Position numbers and translations under genes: made by a program
Shown here: positions 23,001-38,432 of the stretch, piece by piece
Layout: every line of letters begins with the position of its first letter
How positions within the stretch are numbered: position 1 is the stretch's first letter
NCBI RefSeq assembly: GCF_018143015.1
Contig: NC_054746.1
Coordinates: 12,143,532 to 12,207,531 of the forward strand
DNA length: 64,000 nucleotides
Direction: 5' to 3'
Source: Lytechinus variegatus
Taxonomy: Eukaryota; Echinodermata; Echinoidea; Temnopleuroida; Toxopneustidae
The notes under the pieces: generated by a model
The model's database searches: none
What the model was told of the DNA's origin: nothing
The model's input: the letters and a program-made list of their open reading frames with translations, nothing else

Positions 23001-26000
23001 GGCCAATTTTCCATGTCGCGGGTGGGGCGAGGGGTCGAAAATTCAAACTCCTTGGATCTTGTCGATTCTCGCTATAATGATCGGTTAGGATGCCAAAACA
23101 TCCCAGGGAGCGAAGACGGCTGCTCTGGGGGGGTTTCGGGGGCAATTTTGGAAAAAAAATATTTAACCAATTATGGCCAATTTTGGCCAATTTTCCATGT
23201 CGCGGGTGGGGCGAGGGGTCGAAAATTCAAACTCCTTGGATCTTGTCGATTCTCGCTATAATGATCGGTTAGGATGCCAAAACATCCCAGGGAGCGAAGA
23301 CGGCTGCTCTGGGGGGGATTCGGGGGCAATTTTGGAAAAAAAATATTTTAACCAATTATGGCCAATTTTGGCCAATTTTCCATGTCGCGGGTGGGGCGAG
23401 GGGTCGAAAATTCAAACTCCTTGGATCTTGTCGATTCTCGCTATAATGATCGGTTAGGATGCCAAAACATCCCAGGGAGCGAAGACGGCTGCTCTGGGGG
23501 GTTTCGGGGCAATTTTGGAAAAAAAATATTTTAACCAATTATGGCCAATTTTGGCCAATTTTCCATGTCGCGGGTGGGGCGAGGGGTCGAAAATTCAAAC
23601 TCCTTGGATCTTGTCGATTCTCGCTATAATGATCGGTTAGGATGCCAAAACATCCCAGGGAGCGAAGACGGCTGCTCTGGGGGGGTTTCGGGGGCAATTT
23701 TGGAAAAAAAATATTTTAACCAATTATGGCCAATTTTGGCCAATTTTCCATGTCGCGGGTGGGGCGAGGGGTCGAAAATTCAAACTCCTTGGATCTTGTC
23801 GATTCTCGCTATAATGATCGGTTAGGATGCCAAAACATCCCAGGGAGCGAAGACGGCTGCTCTGGGGGGATTCGGGGGCAATTTTGGAAAAAAAATATTT
23901 TAACCAATTATGGCCAATTTTGGCCAATTTTCCATGTCGCGGGTGGGGCGAGGGGTCGAAAATTCAAACTCCTTGGATCTTGTCGATTCTCGCTATAATG
24001 ATCGGTTAGGATGCCAAAACATCCCAGGGAGCGAAGACGGCTGCTCTGGGGGGTTTCGGGGGCAATTTTGGAAAAAAAATATTTTAACCAATTATGGCCA
24101 ATTTTGGCCAATTTTCCATGTCGCGGGTGGGGCGAGGGGTCGAAAATTCAAACTCCTTGGATCTTGTCGATTCTCGCTATAATGATCGGTTAGGATGCCA
24201 AAACATCCCAGGGAGCGAAGACGGCTGCTCTGGGGGGTTTCGGGGGCAATTTTGGAAAAAAAATATTTTAACCAATTATGGCCAATTTTGGCCAATTTTC
24301 CATGTCGCGGGTGGGGCGAGGGGTGGAAAATTCAAACTCCTTGGATCTTGTCGATTCTCGCTATAATGATCGGTTAGGATGCCAAAACATCCCAGGGAGC
24401 GAAGACGGCTGCTCTGGGGGGTTTCGGGGGCAATTTTGGAAAAAAAATATTTTAACCAATTATGGCCAATTTTGGCCAATTTTCCATGTCGCGGGTGGGG
24501 CGAGGGGTCGAAAATTCAAACTCCTTGGATCTTGTCGATTCTCGCTATAATGATCGGTTAGGATGCCAAAACATCCCAGGGAGCGAAGACGGCTGCTCTG
24601 GGGGGATTCGGGGGCAATTTTGGAAAAAAAATATTTTAACCAATTATGGCCAATTTTGGCCAATTTTCCATGTCGCGGGTGGGGCGAGGGGTCGAAAATT
24701 CAAACTCCTTGGATCTTGTCGATTCTCGCTATAATGATCGGTTAGGATGCCAAAACATCCCAGGGAGCGAAGACGGCTGCTCTGGGGGGTTTCGGGGGCA
24801 ATTTTGGAAAAAAAATATTTTAACCAATTATGGCCAATTTTGGCCAATTTTCCATGTCGCGGGTGGGGCGAGGGGTCGAAAATTCAAACTCCTTGGATCT
24901 TGTCGATTCTCGCTATAATGATCGGTTAGGATGCCAAAACATCCCAGGGAGCGAAGACGGCTGCTCTGGGGGGGATTCGGGGGCAATTTTGGAAAAAAAA
25001 TATTTTAACCAATTATGGCCAATTTTGGCCAATTTTCCATGTCGCGGGTGGGGCGAGGGGTCGAAAATTCAAACTCCTTGGATCTTGTCGATTCTCGCTA
25101 TAATGATCGGTTAGGATGCCAAAACATCCCAGGGAGCGAAGACGGCTGCTCTGGGGGGGTTTCGGGGGCAATTTTGGAAAAAAAATATTTTAACCAATTA
25201 TGGCCAATTTTGGCCAATTTTCCATGTCGCGGGTGGGGCGAGGGGTCGAAAATTCAAACTCCTTGGATCTTGTCGATTCTCGCTATAATGATCGGTTAGG
25301 ATGCCAAAACATCCCAGGGAGCGAAGACGGCTGCTCTGGGGGGGTTTCGGGGGCAATTTTGGAAAAAAAATATTTTAACCAATTATGGCCAATTTTGGCC
25401 AATTTTCCATGTCGCGGGTGGGGCGAGGGGTCGAAAATTCAAACTCCTTGGATCTTGTCGATTCTCGCTATAATGATCGGTTAGGATGCCAAAACATCCC
25501 AGGGAGCGAAGACGGCTGCTCTGGGGGGGTTCGGGGGCAATTTTGGAAAAAAAATATTTTAACCAATTATGGCCAATTTTGGCCAATTTTCCATGTCGCG
25601 GGTGGGGCGAGGGGTCGAAAATTCAAACTCCTTGGATCTTGTCGATTCTCGCTATAATGATCGGTTAGGATGCCAAAACATCCCAGGGAGCGAAGACGGC
25701 TGCTCTGGGGGGTTTCGGGGGCAATTTTGGAAAAAAAATATTTTAACCAATTATGGCCAATTTTGGCCAATTTTCCATGTCGCGGGTGGGGCGAGGGGTG
25801 GAAAATTCAAACTCCTTGGATCTTGTCGATTCTCGCTATAATGATCGGTTAGGATGCAAAACATCCCAGGGAGCGAAGACGGCTGCTCTGGGGGGGTTTC
25901 GGGGGCAATTTTGGAAAAAAAATATTTTAACCAATTATGGCCAATTTTGGCCAATTTTCCATGTCGCGGGTGGGGCGAGGGGTCGAAAATTCAAACTCCT

Positions 26001-29000
26001 TGGATCTTGTCGATTCTCGCTATAATGATCGGTTAGGATGCCAAAACATCCCAGGGAGCGAAGACGGCTGCTCTGGGGGGATTCGGGGGCAATTTTGGAA
26101 AAAAAATATTTTAACCAATTATGGCCAATTTTGGCCAATTTTCCATGTCGCGGGTGGGGCGAGGGGTCGAAAATTCAAACTCCTTGGATCTTGTCGATTC
26201 TCGCTATAATGATCGGTTAGGATGCCAAAACATCCCAGGGAGCGAAGACGGCTGCTCTGGGGGGATTCGGGGGCAATTTTGGAAAAAAAATATTTTAACC
26301 AATTATGGCCAATTTTGGCCAATTTTCCATGTCGCGGGTGGGGCGAGGGGTCGAAAATTCAAACTCCTTGGATCTTGTCGATTCTCGCTATAATGATCGG
26401 TTAGGATGCCAAAACATCCCAGGGAGCGAAGACGGCTGCTCTGGGGGGGTTTCGGGGGCAATTTTGGAAAAAAAATATTTTAACCAATTATGGCCAATTT
26501 TGGCCAATTTTCCATGTCGCGGGTGGGGCGAGGGGTCGAAAATTCAAACTCCTTGGATCTTGTCGATTCTCGCTATAATGATCGGTTAGGATGCCAAAAC
26601 ATCCCAGGGAGCGAAGACGGCTGCTCTGGGGGGGGTTTCGGGGGCAATTTTGGAAAAAAAATATTTTAACCAATTATGGCCAATTTTGGCCAATTTTCCA
26701 TGTCGCGGGTGGGGCGAGGGGTCGAAAATTCAAACTCCTTGGATCTTGTCGATTCTCGCTATAATGATCGGTTAGGATGCCAAAACATCCCAGGGAGCGA
26801 AGACGGCTGCTCTGGGGGGATTCGGGGGCAATTTTGGAAAAAAAATATTTTAACCAATTATGGCCAATTTTGGCCAATTTTCCATGTCGCGGGTGGGGCG
26901 AGGGGTGGAAAATTCAAACTCCTTGGATCTTGTCGATTCTCGCTATAATGATCGGTTAGGATGCAAAACATCCCAGGGAGCGAAGACGGCTGCTCTGGGG
27001 GGTTTCGGGGGCAATTTTGGAAAAAAAATATTTTAACCAATTATGGCCAATTTTGGCCAATTTTCCATGTCGCGGGTGGGGCGAGGGGTCGAAAATTCAA
27101 ACTCCTTGGATCTTGTCGATTCTCGCTATAATGATCGGTTAGGATGCCAAAACATCCCAGGGAGCGAAGACGGCTGCTCTGGGGGGGATTCGGGGGCAAT
27201 TTTGGAAAAAAAATATTTTAACCAATTATGGCCAATTTTGGCCAATTTTCCATGTCGCGGGTGGGGCGAGGGGTCGAAAATTCAAACTCCTTGGATCTTG
27301 TCGATTCTCGCTATAATGATCGGTTAGGATGCCAAAACATCCCAGGGAGCGAAGACGGCTGCTCTGGGGGGTTTCGGGGGCAATTTTGGAAAAAAAATAT
27401 TTTAACCAATTATGGCCAATTTTGGCCAATTTTCCATGTCGCGGGTGGGGCGAGGGGTCGAAAATTCAAACTCCTTGGATCTTGTCGATTCTCGCTATAA
27501 TGATCGGTTAGGATGCCAAAACATCCCAGGGAGCGAAGACGGCTGCTCTGGGGGGGTTTCGGGGGCAATTTTGGAAAAAAAATATTTTAACCAATTATGG
27601 CCAATTTTGGCCAATTTTCCATGTCGCGGGTGGGGCGAGGGGTCGAAAATTCAAACTCCTTGGATCTTGTCGATTCTCGCTATAATGATCGGTTAGGATG
27701 CCAAAACATCCCAGGGAGCGAAGACGGCTGCTCTGGGGGGGATTCGGGGGCAATTTTGGAAAAAAAATATTTTAACCAATTATGGCCAATTTTGGCCAAT
27801 TTTCCATGTCGCGGGTGGGGCGAGGGGTCGAAAATTCAAACTCCTTGGATCTTGTCGATTCTCGCTATAATGATCGGTTAGGATGCCAAAACATCCCAGG
27901 GAGCGAAGACGGCTGCTCTGGGGGGGTTTCGGGGGCAATTTTGGAAAAAAAAATATTTTAACCAATTATGGCCAATTTTGGCCAATTTTCCATGTCGCGG
28001 GTGGGGCGAGGGGTCGAAAATTCAAACTCCTTGGATCTTGTCGATTCTCGCTATAATGATCGGTTAGGATGCCAAAACATCCCAGGGAGCGAAGACGGCT
28101 GCTCTGGGGGGGATTCGGGGGCAATTTTGGAAAAAAAATATTTTAACCAATTATGGCCAATTTTGGCCAATTTTCCATGTCGCGGGTGGGGCGAGGGGTC
28201 GAAAATTCAAACTCCTTGGATCTTGTCGATTCTCGCTATAATGATCGGTTAGGATGCCAAAACATCCCAGGGAGCGAAGACGGCTGCTCTGGGGGGGTTT
28301 CGGGGGCAATTTTGGAAAAAAAATATTTTAACCAATTATGGCCAATTTTGGCCAATTTTCCATGTCGCGGGTGGGGCGAGGGGTCGAAAATTCAAACTCC
28401 TTGGATCTTGTCGATTCTCGCTATAATGATCGGTTAGGATGCCAAAACATCCCAGGGAGCGAAGACGGCTGCTCTGGGGGGTTTCGGGGGCAATTTTGGA
28501 AAAAAAATATTTTAACCAATTATGGCCAATTTTGGCCAATTTTCCATGTCGCGGGTGGGGCGAGGGGTGGAAAATTCAAACTCCTTGGATCTTGTCGATT
28601 CTCGCTATAATGATCGGTTAGGATGCCAAAACATCCCAGGGAGCGAAGACGGCTGCTCTGGGGGGGTTTCGGGGGCAATTTTGGAAAAAAAATATTTTAA
28701 CCAATTATGGCCAATTTTGGCCAATTTTCCATGTCGCGGGTGGGGCGAGGGGTCGAAAATTCAAACTCCTTGGATCTTGTCGATTCTCGCTATAATGATC
28801 GGTTAGGATGCCAAAACATCCCAGGGAGCGAAGACGGCTGCTCTGGGGGGGTTTCGGGGGCAATTTTGGAAAAAAAATATTTTAACCAATTATGGCCAAT
28901 TTTGGCCAATTTTCCATGTCGCGGGTGGGGCGAGGGGTCGAAAATTCAAACTCCTTGGATCTTGTCGATTCTCGCTATAATGATCGGTTAGGATGCCAAA

Positions 29001-32000
29001 ACATCCCAGGGAGCGAAGACGGCTGCTCTGGGGGGGTTTCGGGGGCAATTTTGGAAAAAAAATATTTTAACCAATTATGGCCAATTTTGGCCAATTTTCC
29101 ATGTCGCGGGTGGGGCGAGGGGTCGAAAATTCAAACTCCTTGGATCTTGTCGATTCTCGCTATAATGATCGGTTAGGATGCCAAAACATCCCAGGGAGCG
29201 AAGACGGCTGCTCTGGGGGGGATTCGGGGGCAATTTTGGAAAAAAAATATTTTAACCAATTATGGCCAATTTTGGCCAATTTTCCATGTCGCGGGTGGGG
29301 CGAGGGGTCGAAAATTCAAACTCCTTGGATCTTGTCGATTCTCGCTATAATGATCGGTTAGGATGCCAAAACATCCCAGGGAGCGAAGACGGCTGCTCTG
29401 GGGGGTTTCGGGGGCAATTTTGGAAAAAAAATATTTTAACCAATTATGGCCAATTTTGGCCAATTTTCCATGTCGCGGGTGGGGCGAGGGGTCGAAAATT
29501 CAAACTCCTTGGATCTTGTCGATTCTCGCTATAATGATCGGTTAGGATGCCAAAACATCCCAGGGAGCGAAGACGGCTGCTCTGGGGGGGTTTCGGGGGC
29601 AATTTTGGAAAAAAAATATTTTAACCAATTATGGCCAATTTTGGCCAATTTTCCATGTCGCGGGTGGGGCGAGGGGTCGAAAATTCAAACTCCTTGGATC
29701 TTGTCGATTCTCGCTATAATGATCGGTTAGGATGCCAAAACATCCCAGGGAGCGAAGACGGCTGCTCTGGGGGGGTTTCGGGGGCAATTTTGGAAAAAAA
29801 ATATTTTAACCAATTATGGCCAATTTTGGCCAATTTTCCATGTCGCGGGTGGGGCGAGGGGTCGAAAATTCAAACTCCTTGGATCTTGTCGATTCTCGCT
29901 ATAATGATCGGTTAGGATGCCAAAACATCCCAGGGAGCGAAGACGGCTGCTCTGGGGGGGTTTCGGGGGCAATTTTGGAAAAAAATATTTTAACCAATTA
30001 TGGCCAATTTTGGCCAATTTTCCATGTCGCGGGTGGGGCGAGGGGTCGAAAATTCAAACTCCTTGGATCTTGTCGATTCTCGCTATAATGATCGGTTAGG
30101 ATGCCAAAACATCCCAGGGAGCGAAGACGGCTGCTCTGGGGGGGTTTCGGGGGCAATTTTGGAAAAAAAATATTTTAACCAATTATGGCCAATTTTGGCC
30201 AATTTTCCATGTCGCGGGTGGGGCGAGGGGTCGAAAATTCAAACTCCTTGGATCTTGTCGATTCTCGCTATAATGATCGGTTAGGATGCCAAAACATCCC
30301 AGGGAGCGAAGACGGCTGCTCTGGGGGGATTCGGGGGCAATTTTGGAAAAAAAATATTTTAACCAATTATGGCCAATTTTGGCCAATTTTCCATGTCGCG
30401 GGTGGGGCGAGGGGTCGAAAATTCAAACTCCTTGGATCTTGTCGATTCTCGCTATAATGATCGGTTAGGATGCCAAAACATCCCAGGGAGCGAAGACGGC
30501 TGCTCTGGGGGGGTTTCGGGGGCAATTTTGGAAAAAAAATATTTTAACCAATTATGGCCAATTTTGGCCAATTTTCCATGTCGCGGGTGGGGCGAGGGGT
30601 CGAAAATTCAAACTCCTTGGATCTTGTCGATTCTCGCTATAATGATCGGTTAGGATGCCAAAACATCCCAGGGAGCGAAGACGGCTGCTCTGGGGGGGTT
30701 TCGGGGGCAATTTTGGAAAAAAAATATTTTAACCAATTATGGCCAATTTTGGCCAATTTTCCATGTCGCGGGTGGGGCGAGGGGTGGAAAATTCAAACTC
30801 CTTGGATCTTGTCGATTCTCGCTATAATGATCGGTTAGGATGCCAAAACATCCCAGGGAGCGAAGACGGCTGCTCTGGGGGGGATTCGGGGGCAATTTTG
30901 GAAAAAAAATATTTTAACCAATTATGGCCAATTTTGGCCAATTTTCCATGTCGCGGGTGGGGCGAGGGGTCGAAAATTCAAACTCCTTGGATCTTGTCGA
31001 TTCTCGCTATAATGATCGGTTAGGATGCCAAAACATCCCAGGGAGCGAAGACGGCTGCTCTGGGGGGGTTTCGGGGCAATTTTGGAAAAAAAATATTTTA
31101 ACCAATTATGGCCAATTTTGGCCAATTTTCCATGTCGCGGGTGGGGCGAGGGGTCGAAAATTCAAACTCCTTGGATCTTGTCGATTCTCGCTATAATGAT
31201 CGGTTAGGATGCCAAAACATCCCAGGGAGCGAAGACGGCTGCTCTGGGGGGGTTTCGGGGGCAATTTTGGAAAAAAAATATTTTAACCAATTATGGCCAA
31301 TTTTGGCCAATTTTCCATGTCGCGGGTGGGGCGAGGGGTCGAAAATTCAAACTCCTTGGATCTTGTCGATTCTCGCTATAATGATCGGTTAGGATGCCAA
31401 AACATCCCAGGGAGCGAAGACGGCTGCTCTGGGGGGGTTTCGGGGGCAATTTTGGAAAAAAAATATTTTAACCAATTATGGCCAATTTTGGCCAATTTTC
31501 CATGTCGCGGGTGGGGCGAGGGGTCGAAAATTCAAACTCCTTGGATCTTGTCGATTCTCGCTATAATGATCGGTTAGGATGCCAAAACATCCCAGGGAGC
31601 GAAGACGGCTGCTCTGGGGGGGATTCGGGGGCAATTTTGGAAAAAAAATATTTTAACCAATTATGGCCAATTTTGGCCAATTTTCCATGTCGCGGGTGGG
31701 GCGAGGGGTCGAAAATTCAAACTCCTTGGATCTTGTCGATTCTCGCTATAATGATCGGTTAGGATGCCAAAACATCCCAGGGAGCGAAGACGGCTGCTCT
31801 GGGGGGGTTTCGGGGGCAATTTTGGAAAAAAAATATTTTAACCAATTATGGCCAATTTTGGCCAATTTTCCATGTCGCGGGTGGGGCGAGGGGTGGAAAA
31901 TTCAAACTCCTTGGATCTTGTCGATTCTCGCTATAATGATCGGTTAGGATGCCAAAACATCCCAGGGAGCGAAGACGGCTGCTCTGGGGGGGATTCGGGG

Positions 32001-35000
32001 GCAATTTTGGAAAAAAAATATTTTAACCAATTATGGCCAATTTTGGCCAATTTTCCATGTCGCGGGTGGGGCGAGGGGTGGAAAATTCAAACTCCTTGGA
32101 TCTTGTCGATTCTCGCTATAATGATCGGTTAGGATGCCAAAACATCCCAGGGAGCGAAGACGGCTGCTCTGGGGGGGTTTCGGGGGCAATTTTGGAAAAA
32201 AAATATTTTAACCAATTATGGCCAATTTTGGCCAATTTTCCATGTCGCGGGTGGGGCGAGGGGTCGAAAATTCAAACTCCTTGGATCTTGTCGATTCTCG
32301 CTATAATGATCGGTTAGGATGCCAAAACATCCCAGGGAGCGAAGACGGCTGCTCTGGGGGGGTTTCGGGGGCAATTTTGGAAAAAAAATATTTTAACCAA
32401 TTATGGCCAATTTTGGCCAATTTTCCATGTCGCGGGTGGGGCGAGGGGTCGAAAATTCAAACTCCTTGGATCTTGTCGATTCTCGCTATAATGATCGGTT
32501 AGGATGCCAAAACATCCCAGGGAGCGAAGACGGCTGCTCTGGGGGGGTTTCGGGGGCAATTTGGAAAAAAAATATTTTAACCAATTATGGCCAATTTTGG
32601 CCAATTTTCCATGTCGCGGGTGGGGCGAGGGGTCGAAAATTCAAACTCCTTGGATCTTGTCGATTCTCGCTATAATGATCGGTTAGGATGCCAAAACATC
32701 CCAGGGAGCGAAGACGGCTGCTCTGGGGGGTTTCGGGGGCAATTTTGGAAAAAAAATATTTTAACCAATTATGGCCAATTTTGGCCAATTTTCCATGTCG
32801 CGGGTGGGGCGAGGGGTCGAAAATTCAAACTCCTTGGATCTTGTCGATTCTCGCTATAATGATCGGTTAGGATGCCAAAACATCCCAGGGAGCGAAGACG
32901 GCTGCTCTGGGGGGGTTTCGGGGGCAATTTTGGAAAAAAAATATTTTAACCAATTATGGCCAATTTTGGCCAATTTTCCATGTCGCGGGTGGGGCGAGGG
33001 GTGGAAAATTCAAACTCCTTGGATCTTGTCGATTCTCGCTATAATGATCGGTTAGGATGCCAAAACATCCCAGGGAGCGAAGACGGCTGCTCTGGGGGGG
33101 TTTCGGGGGCAATTTTGGAAAAAAAATATTTTAACCAATTATGGCCAATTTTGGCCAATTTTCCATGTCGCGGGTGGGGCGAGGGGTGGAAAATTCAAAC
33201 TCCTTGGATCTTGTCGATTCTCGCTATAATGATCGGTTAGGATGCCAAAACATCCCAGGGAGCGAAGACGGCTGCTCTGGGGGGGTTTCGGGGGCAATTT
33301 TGGAAAAAAAATATTTTAACCAATTATGGCCAATTTTGGCCAATTTTCCATGTCGCGGGTGGGGCGAGGGGTCGAAAATTCAAACTCCTTGGATCTTGTC
33401 GATTCTCGCTATAATGATCGGTTAGGATGCCAAAACATCCCAGGGAGCGAAGACGGCTGCTCTGGGGGGGTTTCGGGGGCAATTTTGGAAAAAAAAATAT
33501 TTTAACCAATTATGGCCAATTTTGGCCAATTTTCCATGTCGCGGGTGGGGCGAGGGGTCGAAAATTCAAACTCCTTGGATCTTGTCGATTCTCGCTATAA
33601 TGATCGGTTAGGATGCCAAAACATCCCAGGGAGCGAAGACGGCTGCTCTGGGGGGGTTCGGGGGCAATTTTGGAAAAAAAATATTTTAACCAATTATGGC
33701 CAATTTTGGCCAATTTTCCATGTCGCGGGTGGGGCGAGGGTGGAAAATTCAAACTCCTTGGATCTTGTCGATTCTCGCTATAATGATCGGTTAGGATGCC
33801 AAAACATCCCAGGGAGCGAAGACGGCTGCTCTGGGGGGGTTTCGGGGGCAATTTTGGAAAAAAAATATTTTAACCAATTATGGCCAATTTTGGCCAATTT
33901 TCCATGTCGCGGGTGGGGCGAGGGGTCGAAAATTCAAACTCCTTGGATCTTGTCGATTCTCGCTATAATGATCGGTTAGGATGCCAAAACATCCCAGGGG
34001 GAGCGAAGACGGCTGCTCTGGGGGGGTTTCGGGGGCAATTTTGGAAAAAAAATATTTTAACCAATTATGGCCAATTTTGGCCAATTTTCCATGTCGCGGG
34101 TGGGGCGAGGGGTCGAAAATTCAAACTCCTTGGATCTTGTCGATTCTCGCTATAATGATCGGTTAGGATGCCAAAACATCCCAGGGAGCGAAGACGGCTG
34201 CTCTGGGGGGGTTTCGGGGGCAATTTTGGAAAAAAAATATTTTAACCAATTATGGCCAATTTTGGCCAATTTTCCATGTCGCGGGTGGGGCGAGGGTGGA
34301 AAATTCAAACTCCTTGGATCTTGTCGATTCTCGCTATAATGATCGGTTAGGATGCCAAAACATCCCAGGGAGCGAAGACGGCTGCTCTGGGGGGTTTCGG
34401 GGGCAATTTTGGAAAAAAAATATTTTAACCAATTATGGCCAATTTTGGCCAATTTTCCATGTCGCGGGTGGGGCGAGGGGTCGAAAATTCAAACTCCTTG
34501 GATCTTGTCGATTCTCGCTATAATGATCGGTTAGGATGCCAAAACATCCCAGGGAGCGAAGACGGCTGCTCTGGGGGGGTTTCGGGGGCAATTTTGGAAA
34601 AAAAATATTTTAACCAATTATGGCCAATTTTGGCCAATTTTCCATGTCGCGGGTGGGGCGAGGGGTCGAAAATTCAAACTCCTTGGATCTTGTCGATTCT
34701 CGCTATAATGATCGGTTAGGATGCCAAAACATCCCAGGGAGCGAAGACGGCTGCTCTGGGGGGGTTTCGGGGGCAATTTTGGAAAAAAAATATTTTAACC
34801 AATTATGGCCAATTTTGGCCAATTTTCCATGTCGCGGGTGGGCGAGAGGGTCGAAAATTCAAACTCCCTGGATCTTGTCGATTCTCGCTATAATGATCGG
34901 TTAGGATGCCAAAACATCCCAGGGAGCGAAGACGGCTGCTCTGGGGGGGTTTCGGGGGCAATTTTGGAAAAAAAATATTTTAACCAATTATGGCCAATTT

Positions 35001-37184
35001 TGGCCAATTTTCCATGTCGCGGGTGGGGCGAGGGGTCGAAAATTCAAACTCCTTGGATCTTGTCGATTCTCGCTATAATGATCGGTTAGGATGCCAAAAC
35101 ATCCCAGGGAGCGAAGACGGCTGCTCTGGGGGGGTTTCGGGGGCAATTTTGGAAAAAAAATATTTTAACCAATTATGGCCAATTTTGGCCAATTTTCCAT
35201 GTCGCGGGTGGGGCGAGGGGTCGAAAATTCAAACTCCTTGGATCTTGTCGATTCTCGCTATAATGATCGGTTAGGATGCCAAAACATCCCAGGGAGCGAA
35301 GACGGCTGCTCTGGGGGGGTTTCGGGGCAATTTTGGAAAAAAAATATTTTAACCAATTATGGCCAATTTTGGCCAATTTTCCATGTCGCGGGTGGGGCGA
35401 GGGGTCGAAAATTCAAACTCCTTGGATCTTGTCGATTCTCGCTATAATGATCGGTTAGGATGCCAAAACATCCCAGGGAGCGAAGACGGCTGCTCTGGGG
35501 GGGTTTCGGGGGCAATTTTGGAAAAAAATATTTTAACCAATTATGGCCAATTTTGGCCAATTTTCCATGTCGCGGGTGGGGCGAGGGGTCGAAAATTCAA
35601 ACTCCTTGGATCTTGTCGATTCTCGCTATAATGATCGGTTAGGATGCCAAAACATCCCAGGGAGCGAAGACGGCTGCTCTGGGGGGTTTCGGGGGCAATT
35701 TTGGAAAAAAAATATTTTAACCAATTATGGCCAATTTTGGCCAATTTTCCATGTCGCGGGTGGGGCGAGGGGTCGAAAATTCAAACTCCTTGGATCTTGT
35801 CGATTCTCGCTATAATGATCGGTTAGGATGCCAAAACATCCCAGGGAGCGAAGACGGCTGCTCTGGGGGGGTTTCGGGGCAATTTTGGAAAAAAAATATT
35901 TTAACCAATTATGGCCAATTTTGGCCAATTTTCCATGTCGCGGGTGGGGCGAGGGGTCGAAAATTCAAACTCCTTGGATCTTGTCGATTCTCGCTATAAT
36001 GATCGGTTAGGATGCCAAAACATCCCAGGGAGCGAAGACGGCTGCTCTGGGGGGGTTTCGGGGGCAATTTTGGAAAAAAAATATTTTAACCAATTATGGC
36101 CAATTTTGGCCAATTTTCCATGTCGCGGGTGGGCGAGGGGTCGAAAATTCAAACTCCTTGGATCTTGTCGATTCTCGCTATAATGATCGGTTAGGATGCC
36201 AAAACATCCCAGGGAGCGAAGACGGCTGCTCTGGGGGGGTTTCGGGGGCAATTTTGGAAAAAAAATATTTTAACCAATTATGGCCAATTTTGGCCAATTT
36301 TCCATGTCGCGGGTGGGGCGAGGGGTCGAAAATTCAAACTCCTTGGATCTTGTCGATTCTCGCTATAATGATCGGTTAGGATGCCAAAACATCCCAGGGA
36401 GCGAAGACGGCTGCTCTGGGGGGGTTTCGGGGGCAATTTTGGAAAAAAAATATTTTAACCAATTATGGCCAATTTTGGCCAATTTTCCATGTCGCGGGTG
36501 GGGCGAGGGGTGAAAATTCAAACTCCTTGGATCTTGTCGATTCTCGCTATAATGATCGGTTAGGATGCCAAAACATCCCAGGGAGCGAAGACGGCTGCTC
36601 TGGGGGGGTTTCGGGGGCAATTTTGGAAAAAAAATATTTTAACCAATTATGGCCAATTTTGGCCAATTTTCCATGTCGCGGGTGGGGCGAGGGGTGGAAA
36701 TTCAAACTCCTTGGATCTTGTCGATTCTCGCTATAATGATCGGTTAGGATGCCAAAACATCCCAGGGAGCGAAGACGGCTGCTCTGGGGGGGTTTCGGGG
36801 GCAATTTTGGAAAAAAAATATTTTAACCAATTATGGCCATTTTTGGCCAATTTTCCATGTCGCGGGTGGGGCGAGGGGTCGAAAATTCAAACTCCTTGGA
36901 TCTTGTCGATTCTCGCTATAATGATCGGTTAGGATGCCAAAACATCCCAGGGAGCGAAGACGGCTGCTCTGGGGGGGTTTCGGGGGCAATTTTGGAAAAA
37001 AAAATATTTTAACCAATTATGGCCAATTTTGGCCAATTTTCCATGTCGCGGGTGGGGCGAAAATTCAAACTCCTTGGATCTTGTCGATTCTCGCTATAAT
37101 GATCGGTTAGGATGCCAAAACATCCCAGGGAGCGAAGACGGCTGCTCTGGGGGGGTTTCGGGGGCAATTTTGGAAAAAAAAATA

Positions 37185-37225
37185 TTTAACAATTATGACA
37201 AAAAAAATAAATTTATGGCAAATTT
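37185..37225 (+). repeat. aberrant junction in one satellite copy
   Basis: Between two ordinary copies the CCAAT block is rewritten: AATTATGACAAAAAAAATAA, then ATTTATGGCAAATTTTTTGC. It looks like local slippage with A- and T-run expansion. The copy just before it also lacks GGGGTC after GGGGCGA (near 37055). Confidence 0.7.
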
Positions 37226-38432
37226 TTTGCCAATTTTCCATGTCGCGGGTGGGGCGAGGGGTCGAAAATTCAAACTCCTTGGATCTTGTCGATTCTCGCT
37301 ATAATGATCGGTTAGGATGCCAAAACATCCCAGGGAGCGAAGACGGCTGCTCTGGGGGGGTTTCGGGGGCAATTTTGGAAAAAAAATATTTTAACCAATT
37401 ATGGCCAATTTTGGCCAATTTTCCATGTCGCGGGTGGGGCGAGGGGTGGAAATTCAAACTCCTTGGATCTTGTCGATTCTCGCTATAATGATCGGTTAGG
37501 ATGCCAAAACATCCCAGGGAGCGAAGACGGCTGCTCTGGGGGGTTTCGGGGGCAATTTTGGAAAAAAAATATTTTAACCAATTATGGCCAATTTTGGCCA
37601 ATTTTCCATGTCGCGGGTGGGGCGAGGGGTCGAAAATTCAAACTCCTTGGATCTTGTCGATTCTCGCTATAATGATCGGTTAGGATGCCAAAACATCCCA
37701 GGGAGCGAAGACGGCTGCTCTGGGGGGTTTCGGGGGCAATTTTGGAAAAAAAATATTTTAACCAATTATGGCCAATTTTGGCCAATTTTCCATGTCGCGG
37801 GTGGGGCGAGGGGTCGAAAATTCAAACTCCTTGGATCTTGTCGATTCTCGCTATAATGATCGGTTAGGATGCCAAAACATCCCAGGGAGCGAAGACGGCT
37901 GCTCTGGGGGGGTTCGGGGGCAATTTTGGAAAAAAAATATTTTAACCAATTATGGCCAATTTTGGCCAATTTTCCATGTCGCGGGTGGGGCGAGGGGTCG
38001 AAAATTCAAACTCCTTGGATCTTGTCGATTCTCGCTATAATGATCGGTTAGGATGCCAAAACATCCCAGGGAGCGAAGACGGCTGCTCTGGGGGGGTTTC
38101 GGGGGCAATTTTGGAAAAAAAATATTTTAACCAATTATGGCCAATTTTGGCCAATTTTCCATGTCGCGGGTGGGGCGAGGGGTCGAAAATTCAAACTCCT
38201 TGGATCTTGTCGATTCTCGCTATAATGATCGGTTAGGATGCCAAACATCCCAGGGAGCGAAGACGGCTGCTCTGGGGGGGTTTCGGGGGCAATTTTGGAA
38301 AAAAAATATTTTAACCAATTATGGCCAATTTTGGCCAATTTTCCATGTCGCGGGTGGGGCGAGGGGTCGAAAATTCAAACTCCTTGGATCTTGTCGATTC
38401 TCGCTATAATGATCGGTTAGGATGCCAAAACA